The translations under genes and the position numbers were made by a program. This document shows positions 57,725 to 64,000 of a stretch of 64,000 nucleotides of DNA, one piece after another (position 1 is the stretch's first letter; every line of letters starts with the position of its first letter). The DNA is taken from positions 12,510,700-12,574,699 of the forward strand of contig CM019822.1 of NCBI GenBank assembly GCA_009763385.1, in the 5' to 3' direction. The DNA comes from Coix lacryma-jobi var. lacryma-jobi (Eukaryota; Streptophyta; Magnoliopsida; Poales; Poaceae). The notes under the pieces were generated by a model. It searched no databases. It saw only the letters and a list, made by a program, of their open reading frames with translations, and was not told the DNA's origin.

Positions 57725-60368
57725 ATGGATCGCGGCGTGCGCAAACTATCGTTTTTCGATGGGACCAACTATGCGTAATGGAAGATACGCATGTCGGCCT
57801 ATCTCCAGAGCATGGGCTCTTCTGTTTGGGAGATTTGCAGCAAGGCCGATTACGTTGTTCTGGCTGCTCGTGTCTCTCAGCTTCAGATCGATGAGCATGA
57901 AGCCAATAGCCGGGCACATAACGCCTTGTTCTCCTGTCTGAGCATGTCCGAGTTTGATCGCGTTTCTCACCTCCCCACGGCTCGTGAGATTTGGGCGACC
58001 CTCATGCGCTTCCATGAGAGAACCAGTCAAGTCAAATCTTGTCTCTACGAGTCGCACAAGCAGGAGTATGAGAATTTTCGACATATGTCTAGTGAGAGCA
58101 TAGAGAGTTTATTCGCTCGTTTTTAGGTTATTATCAACAAGATGCGAGCTAACAAGGAGCTGTTGCCTTTCGACGATCATGAGAGGGCTTTGAAGCTTTT
58201 GCATACTCTCGGTCGATCGGTGTGGGACTCAAAGGTCCAGGCGATCATTGAATCGTCTAACTATGAGACCCTCACTTGCGACGAGCTCTTTAGTAAGCTC
58301 AAGTCTAGTGAGATTGACGCCATGTCGAGGGCTTCTTATGAGAATCCTTCTGGCCCGACTATGGCTTTGGTTTCTGGCTCTTCTGCTAACCCCTCTGGAG
58401 GATTTGCACTTTCTTCTCTCTTTTCTGTCACAGAGGAGCAGCTTGAGTCTTTGGGGGACGACGAGTTGGCTTTGCTTGCCAACCGGTTCTCGCGGTTCCA
58501 CAACAACCGCATGAACCATCGCCGCAGAGGAGGACGCTCAGGATGTTTCGAGTGCGGCGACCCCGACCACTTCATCGCCAACTGTCCCAGGAAGAAGCAC
58601 ACATCTGGGAAGGGCGATCATGGGCACAAGTACGACTCTGGCAAGCGCAAGGAGAAGTACGTCCCCACGAGGCACAAGCGGAGGGGCGGCTTCGACAAGG
58701 AGTACATCAAGAAGAAGTACTTGGAGAAGGCCCAGGTTGAGCAGCGTGCGTTCTTCGTCACGCTCAGCGACGTCGACGGCTCGGATGACGACTCCGCTAG
58801 ATCAAGCGATGACGAGTCCGGGAAAAAGAAGAGGATTGAGAACGAGCTGAACGGACTCTGCTTCTTCGCCGACGACGAGGGCTTCTGCACCATGGCCCTT
58901 GGTGATGAGGTCGACGGCAAGCTGGAGCACACCCCTCGGAACGACGACGACGACGACGACACCTCCCAGGTGACGACGACACCTCCCAGGTATCTCTGAC
59001 CCATGACGAGCTTTCTGCTGAGGTCGAGAAGCTTACTGCCGCCTTGCTTAGTCAGGATAAGCTGCTTAGGCGTGCCGCCAGAGAGCGCAAGGAATTTAGG
59101 CAGAAGTGGGAGGACACGGTGAGGGAGCTTGAGTTTGCTAGGTCCACCGTGGTCGTTTCTGAGGAGGTTGAGTGCGAGATGTGCACCAAGCACATGACTG
59201 GCCTTCTCACTCTGAGAGGTAAGTATGTTGTTTTGGTTGGAGAGGCTGATGAGCTGCGGGCTAGACCTGCTTTGTTGGGTGCGTGCAAGTCTTGTCCAGG
59301 CTTGCAAACCGAGTTGGCAGAGAAGAATGCCAAGATTGAGTCTCTTGAGAAGGCCAGCTCGGGTAGCACTTGTGTGACTAGGTGTGCTTTGTGTGAGGGT
59401 TTGGAGATGGAGATTGCGAATGTGAAGCATGACAAGATGCAAACCGAGGAGGAAAACACATACCTTGGACCATCTTGTCATGGGTGTCTTGTGGTGAGTC
59501 GCAGCTTGGGATGATGATCTCCCAGTTCAAGCGTGCTGCTGGAGGTCCTGGTGTAGGCTTTGCAAAGGGTGTTGATGTTTCTGCTTTTGGGAAGATTGGA
59601 GAGTCGAGTGGTCTAAACCCGAGTGAGAAGCCCAACTCTACCACTACTCCCAAACTTACCAAGCTTCCACCCAAAGAGCCTTTCAAGCCTAACACCAAAG
59701 ATGGAGTATTTGATGAACCTCCGAGAGCTCCACCCAAGAACCAAATGTGGCATCCCAAACCCAATCACTTGAAAAACAAGCTTGATACGATGCCACCTAT
59801 CCAGGAGGAGCTGTTGCCACAGAAGGGCAAGGTGATCCACACCCACAACCGTGAGTACCAACAACCCCCTTTGAGAGAGGTGAGGTACCATTGTGAGCAT
59901 TGTGGGAGAGATGGACACCTGAGGGAGTTCTGCTTTAGGCACAAGAGAGAGGAGCGCCGTTCCAGGGAGATGAACAATCCGGACATGTACCATCCTTTCC
60001 ATGATGTACATGTGTCGAATGTTCAGAGGAGAGCTCCAAGGAGAGCTGCTAGGCCTAGAGGTGCAGCGCCTCAAGGTCCTAGGCATCAGGGAGGTGTTGC
60101 CCGATGGGGTCCTGACTTTGCAGGATACGAACCCCGTGGCGGAGGCTTTGTTGAGCGTTTCCCTCCACCGCGTTTTGATTATCGCGATAGACGCTCTTTC
60201 CTTAGCGGACCACGCTTTCCTGTGCATGGTGATCGCTTTCCCCGTAGGCAGGCTAGGAATGGTTTTTACACTGACCGTTCTTTTGAGCAGCCGGCCCAAC
60301 ACTGGTATTCTTCCTACTTCACTAACCCCAGTGTTGGACCGTATGCTCACCCTATGTCTTTTTATTGA
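57725..60368 (+). pseudogene. gag: Copia gag
   Basis: The start ATG 57725 is the first in frame after the primer site and begins MDRGVRKLSFFDGTNY, the usual copia gag opening. The core (FHERTSQVKSCLYESHKQEY, LLPFDDHERALKLLHTLG) is followed by a first CCHC knuckle (CFECGDPDHFIANC, about 58545-58586). An acidic region, a Cys-containing coiled coil (LTAALLSQDKLLRRAAR) and a second knuckle (CEHCGRDGHLREFC, near 59892-59933) come next. It is broken by TAA 57776-57778, TAG 58124-58126, a 20-base tandem duplication (58952-58991) and another frameshift near 59465. The long gag with two knuckles is a SIRE-type trait. It ends at TGA 60366-60368. Confidence 0.85.
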
Positions 60369-60374
60369 TGTAGG

Positions 60375-62565
60375 TAAAACGGCTGGAGGACGTTTGGTTG
60401 GTGGATTCTGGTTGCTTGAGGCATATGACCGGAAACGCCAAGTGGTTCTCCAGTCTTAGTCCTGTTGCCGGAAAGGAGTTTATCACCTTCGGCGACAATA
60501 GCAAAGGTAAGGTGTTGTCTCATGGGTCGGTGCGAGTTAATGAGCACTTTGTGTTGCGCGATGTTGCTCTTATTTCTAACTTGCATTTTAACTTGCTTTC
60601 TGTTTTGCAACTTTTTGATGATGACTATGAGATTCGTTTTAAACCGAATCTCAGTCGCATTTTAGATCCTCAGGGCAATCTTGTTTGTTTGATTTCGCCC
60701 TGTGGGAAAGTCTTTCGTGCAAATTTCTCGGAGTCGTTTGGTATTTCCCGCTGTCTTGTGGCTGGTCCTTCCTCCTCTGATCTTTGGAAGTGGCATAGGA
60801 GGCTCGGTCACTTAAGCTTCGACTTGCTTGCAAGGCTTAGCTCACTTGGCCTAATTCGAGGATTGCCCAAGTTGTCCATGGAGAAGGACCTTGTTTGCCA
60901 TTCTTGAAGACATGGGAAGATGGTTGCCGCTCCCCACCATCCAGTGACTCAGGTCATGACACAGCGCCCTGGAGAGCTTTTGCACATGGACCTTGTTGGT
61001 CCGGCTAGGGTGAGCTCGGTTGGGGGGAAGTGGTATGTTTTGGTCGTTGTTGATGATTTTTCGAGATATTCGTGGGTCTTCTTTTTGACTGAGAAGACTG
61101 AGACTTTCTCTTTTGCTCGCAATCTGATTTTGCGTCTTCAGAACGAGTTCCCTATGAACTCGATGCGAGCTATTAGAAGTGATAATGGTTCCGAATTCAG
61201 CAATTCAGATTTTGAGAAGTTTTGTAACTCTTTGGGTTTGGAGCATCAGTTTTCTTGCCCCTACACACCGCCACAAAATGGTGTTGTAGAAAGGAAAAAT
61301 CGGACCCTTGTAAAGATGGCCAGGACGATGCTCGATGAGCATAGGACTCCTAGGCGATATTGGGCCGAAGCTATGAACATTGCATGCTATATTTCCAATC
61401 GCATTTTTCTGAGAGCTTTCTTGAAAAAGACTTCTTATGAGTTGCGTTTTGGAAGACAGCCCAAAGTGAGTTATTTTAGAGTCTTCGGTTGCCATTGTTT
61501 TATATTGAAGAAAGGCAACCTGGACAAATTTGAGTCTCGTTCTTCTGACGGTGTATTTTTGGGTTATGACACTCACACTCGAGCTTATCGTGTACTTAAC
61601 CTTAATACTAACCGAGTCATGGAGACATCCGATGTCACCTTCGATGAGACCATGGTTTGTCCTTCTTCTCGTTTTGAGCGTGCAGGTGATCATGAGATCG
61701 GTGAACCTCTTTTTGATGACGAGGACGAGGGTGCTGAATGTATGGATGATCCAGCACCCCCTCCACCTGTTGTGCCGCAAGGAGCGGCTTCTACTACGAC
61801 TCACGGCCCCGACACTTCTTCTTCTTGGGGGCCGTGGGATCCGCCACCCCGAGCGGTACCTTTTGTACCTGTGGAGGCACCAGCTGCTGTTGAGGGGGAG
61901 ATCTCTTCTGCTCGGGAGGCACCACGACACATTCAGCGCCAACACCCCCCTCAGCAGATGATCGGTGGCATTGACGAACGTGTCACTCGGTCCAGGTCAC
62001 AGCAAATCTCTCACTTTGCTCATTCTGCATTTGTTGCTGATTTTGAACCCCGAGATGTTGGACACGCTTTGACGGATCCGGATTGGATCAATGCCATGCA
62101 TGAGGAGTTAGAGAATTTTGAAAGAAATCGGGTTTGGGTTTTAGTTCCACCTCCTCCAGACTGTAAGCCTATTGGGACAAAATGGGTTTTCAAAAACAAG
62201 CAAGGAGAGGATGGCCACGTTGTTAGAAACAAGGCCAGGCTTGTAGCGAAGGGTTATAGTCAGAAGGAGGGGATAGACTATGTGGAGACTTTTGCTCCTG
62301 TAGCTCGCTTGGAGGCTATTAGGATACTCTTGGCTTTTGCTGCATCCAAAGGTTTCAAACTTTTTCAAATGGATGTCAAGAGTGCCTTCTTAAACAGCTA
62401 CATAAAAGAAGAAGTGTATGTTGAGCAACCCCCCGGTTTTGAAAATCCCAAGTTTCCAAACCATGTTTTTAAACTCCACAAAGCTTTATATGGTTTGAAA
62501 CAAGCCCCTAGAGCCTGGTATGATAGATTGAAAACCTTCTTGCTAGCTAAGGGTTTTAAAATGGG
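60375..62565 (+). pseudogene. pol: Copia pol: protease, integrase, RT (first part)
   Basis: The protease has WLVDSGCLRHMTG (DSG near 60400-60408). The GAG-pre-integrase segment WKWHRRLGHLSFDLLARL leads to a TGA at 60905-60907 in frame. Integrase catalytic motifs are HMDLVGP (near 60985), RSDNGSEFS (near 61175) and GVVERKNR (near 61285). A Pro-rich spacer follows, then RT with MDVKSAFLNSYIKEEVYVEQ (near 62370) and LYGLKQAPRAWYDRLK. One frame holds all of this apart from the stop. Near 62560 a GTG repeat (gtgtgtgtgg) marks a frameshift just before the catalytic YVDD box. It carries out genome copying and integration in intact relatives. Confidence 0.88.
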
Positions 62566-63609
62566 GTGTGTGTGGATAAAACGCTTTTTCTCCTCAAGCA
62601 AGGCAAAGACACTCTCTTGGTCCAGATTTACGTGGATGATATCATTTTCGGTGGTTCTTCTCACGCTTTGGTTGCCAAGTTTGCAGATACAATGAGCAGG
62701 GAGTTCGAGATGAGCATGATGGGCGAATTGACTTTCTTTCTCGGGTTGCAAATTAAGCAATCCCGAGAGGGGACGTTTGTGCACCAGGGCAAGTACACCA
62801 AAGACTTGCTGAAGAGGTTCGATATGGGTGAGGCCAAGCCTCTTCCAACACCCATGTCAACCACGACGGCCCTGGATGCGGACTAGGATGGAGAAGCTGT
62901 GGACCAAAAGGAGTACCGAAGCATGATCGGGTCGCTGCTCTACCTGACGGTGATACGCCCGGACATCCAGTTCACGGTGTGTCTGTGCGTGCGCTTTCAG
63001 GCATCGCCGCGCACTTCTCACCGTCAGGCGGTCAAGCGCATTTTCAGGTACCTTCGTTTCACACCTGAGTTCAGGATTTGGTATTCAGCTTCCTCCACCC
63101 TCTCCCTTTGCGTTTTTTCCGATGCCGATTTTGCTGGTTGCCGAGTTGAGCGCAAGTCCACTTCTGGGACTTGCCAGATTATTGGTTCTTCTCTTGTATT
63201 GTGGTCTTCTCGCAAGCAGTCTAGTGTCGCTCAGTCTACCACAGAGGCTGAATATGTTGCTGCGGCTAGCTGCTGTTCTCAGTTGCTTTGGATGATGGCC
63301 ACTTTGCGTGATTTTGGTTTGAGCTTTTCTCGCGTTCCTTTGCTTTGTGACAGCACGAGTGCTATTAGCATTGCTAAGAACCCCGTGCTTCACTCGAAGA
63401 CCAAACACATTGATGTGCGCTTTCATTTTCTATGAGACCATCAGGAGAAGGGTGATGTCGACCTCCGCCATGTCGATACTCACCATCCGTTGGCAGATAT
63501 TTTCACCAAGCCTTTGGACGAATCAACCTTTAATCGGTTGAGAGGCGAGCTTGGTGTGTGTTCCCCTTTTAGATGGGGGAAACATTTTGGTTCTTGTATC
63601 ATAGACTGA
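62566..63609 (+). pseudogene. pol: Copia pol: RT end and RNase H
   Basis: The RT catalytic box IYVDDIIFGGS lies near 62623-62655, with the thumb QIKQSREGTFVHQGKYTKDL. A TAG at 62884-62886 is in frame. RNase H has SDADFAGCRVERKSTSGT (near 63118) and the terminal motif STSAISIAKNPVLHSKTKHI. A TGA at 63433-63435 interrupts the last part, which continues in the same frame (HPLADIFTKPL) to TGA 63607-63609. Confidence 0.87.
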
Positions 63610-64000
63610 CTATTTTTCATTTGTCTTGTTTTCTTTTGCATTTCAACATACGCTTTTACATTCTGAGCTTCACGCATATAATCTTTAGAATGTGACTATG
63701 CTCTATGTAGTATGCTCCGATGCTTTATGTTGATGCTTATAGGCTTATGCTCTTTCTGATCACTGATACATGTTGTGAGATGAGCTATTTTTGAATGGTG
63801 AATTTGATTAATGAACATAAAATTTGAAAATGTTCACCATTGAGATATGCAACTAGCATGTGTAGGATGTGTTGAATTCACTCGTGCTTTTCATATATGC
63901 TAGGTTTCTATGTCTCTAGTTCTGAGTCATTCACTTGCTTGGTTTGTTCATATTCTGTCAATAAAATTGAACCAAGTCCTTAAGTGAATTGAAAATATCG
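63610..64000 (+). other. Copia 3' untranslated region
   Basis: AT-rich and non-coding, starting just after the pol end (agatgggggaaac at 63571-63583 overlaps the end of the frame). It contains tgttcaccatt and its partial complement aatggtgaattt (63793-63840), a possible stem. The 3' LTR is not reached. Confidence 0.6.

Larger units (their letters stand above)
43600..64000 (+). mobile_element. Plus-strand Ty1/copia element (SIRE/Maximus-like), interrupted by a Tat element
   Basis: The 5' LTR (about 43600-44392 and 56408-57661) is followed by an initiator Met-tRNA primer site, gag (57725), protease, integrase, RT and RNase H to 63609. The 3' LTR is beyond the window. Integrase before RT is the copia order. 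The long gag with coiled-coil and two CCHC knuckles, and the large element, suggest the SIRE lineage. The coding region carries several stops and shifts, so this is a defective copy. The left limit is approximate. Confidence 0.85.

Overview
The window is intergenic DNA of a grass (Poaceae) nuclear genome, built almost entirely of nested LTR retrotransposons, with one CACTA DNA transposon, a MITE and a scrap of host gene. Support for this: Ty3/gypsy chromovirus and Tat-type polyproteins, a Ty1/copia element primed by initiator Met-tRNA, 4-4.5 kb Tekay-like LTRs, and C-to-T decay typical of heavily methylated plant repeats. The species cannot be read from the sequence; a PACMAD grass is a guess. 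I see no bacterial-type gene, rRNA, tRNA or CRISPR array.

Layout. 1-8662: 3' part of Tekay-like gypsy element T1 (+), with gag, protease, an open RT-RNaseH-integrase-chromodomain frame and a 4.5 kb 3' LTR. It sits inside 8663-13245, the 5' part of a Tat-type gypsy element A (-). A in turn sits inside the gag of a second, decayed Tekay-like element T2 (+; 13246-13335 and 15447-19605, with an LTR start at 23162-23295). T2 is also split by two solo LTRs: 13336-15446 (copia type, TSD ATRGC) and 19606-23158 (TSD GGCTG). 23296-23675 plus 28128-28813 is an antisense gypsy gag fragment split by a solo Tekay-like LTR (23676-28127, TSD TAAAC). 28814-36110 is a minus-strand copia 3' LTR and tail, containing a further solo LTR (30830-35204, TSD CACGC). 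36110-43600 is host-like DNA with the 3' end of a caffeoyl-CoA O-methyltransferase-like gene, split by a 6.0 kb CACTA element (36796-42795, TSD ACC) and followed by a MITE and a hAT-like scrap. About 43600-64000 is a plus-strand SIRE-like copia element. Its 5' LTR is split by a complete, recent Tat element (-; 44393-56402, TSD ACCCT, two 1396 bp LTRs differing at about eight sites).

Most interesting content. Between pol and the 3' LTR of the complete Tat element, on the opposite strand, lie two tandem three-exon genes (46037-46688 and 47180-48062). Their reading frames close perfectly across four predicted short introns, and both have the same intron phases (2, then 1). Both encode coiled-coil-rich proteins and look like diverged paralogues. 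They are intact although gag and pol of the same element are broken in at least six places. Separately, the copia LTRs carry arrays of short inverted repeats whose arms change together, and all four Tekay-like LTRs share a GAGTAC/GTACTC hairpin at the equivalent place.

Coordinates of target-site duplications, LTR ends and splice sites were read base by base. Family names rest on motif recognition, not on database comparison.
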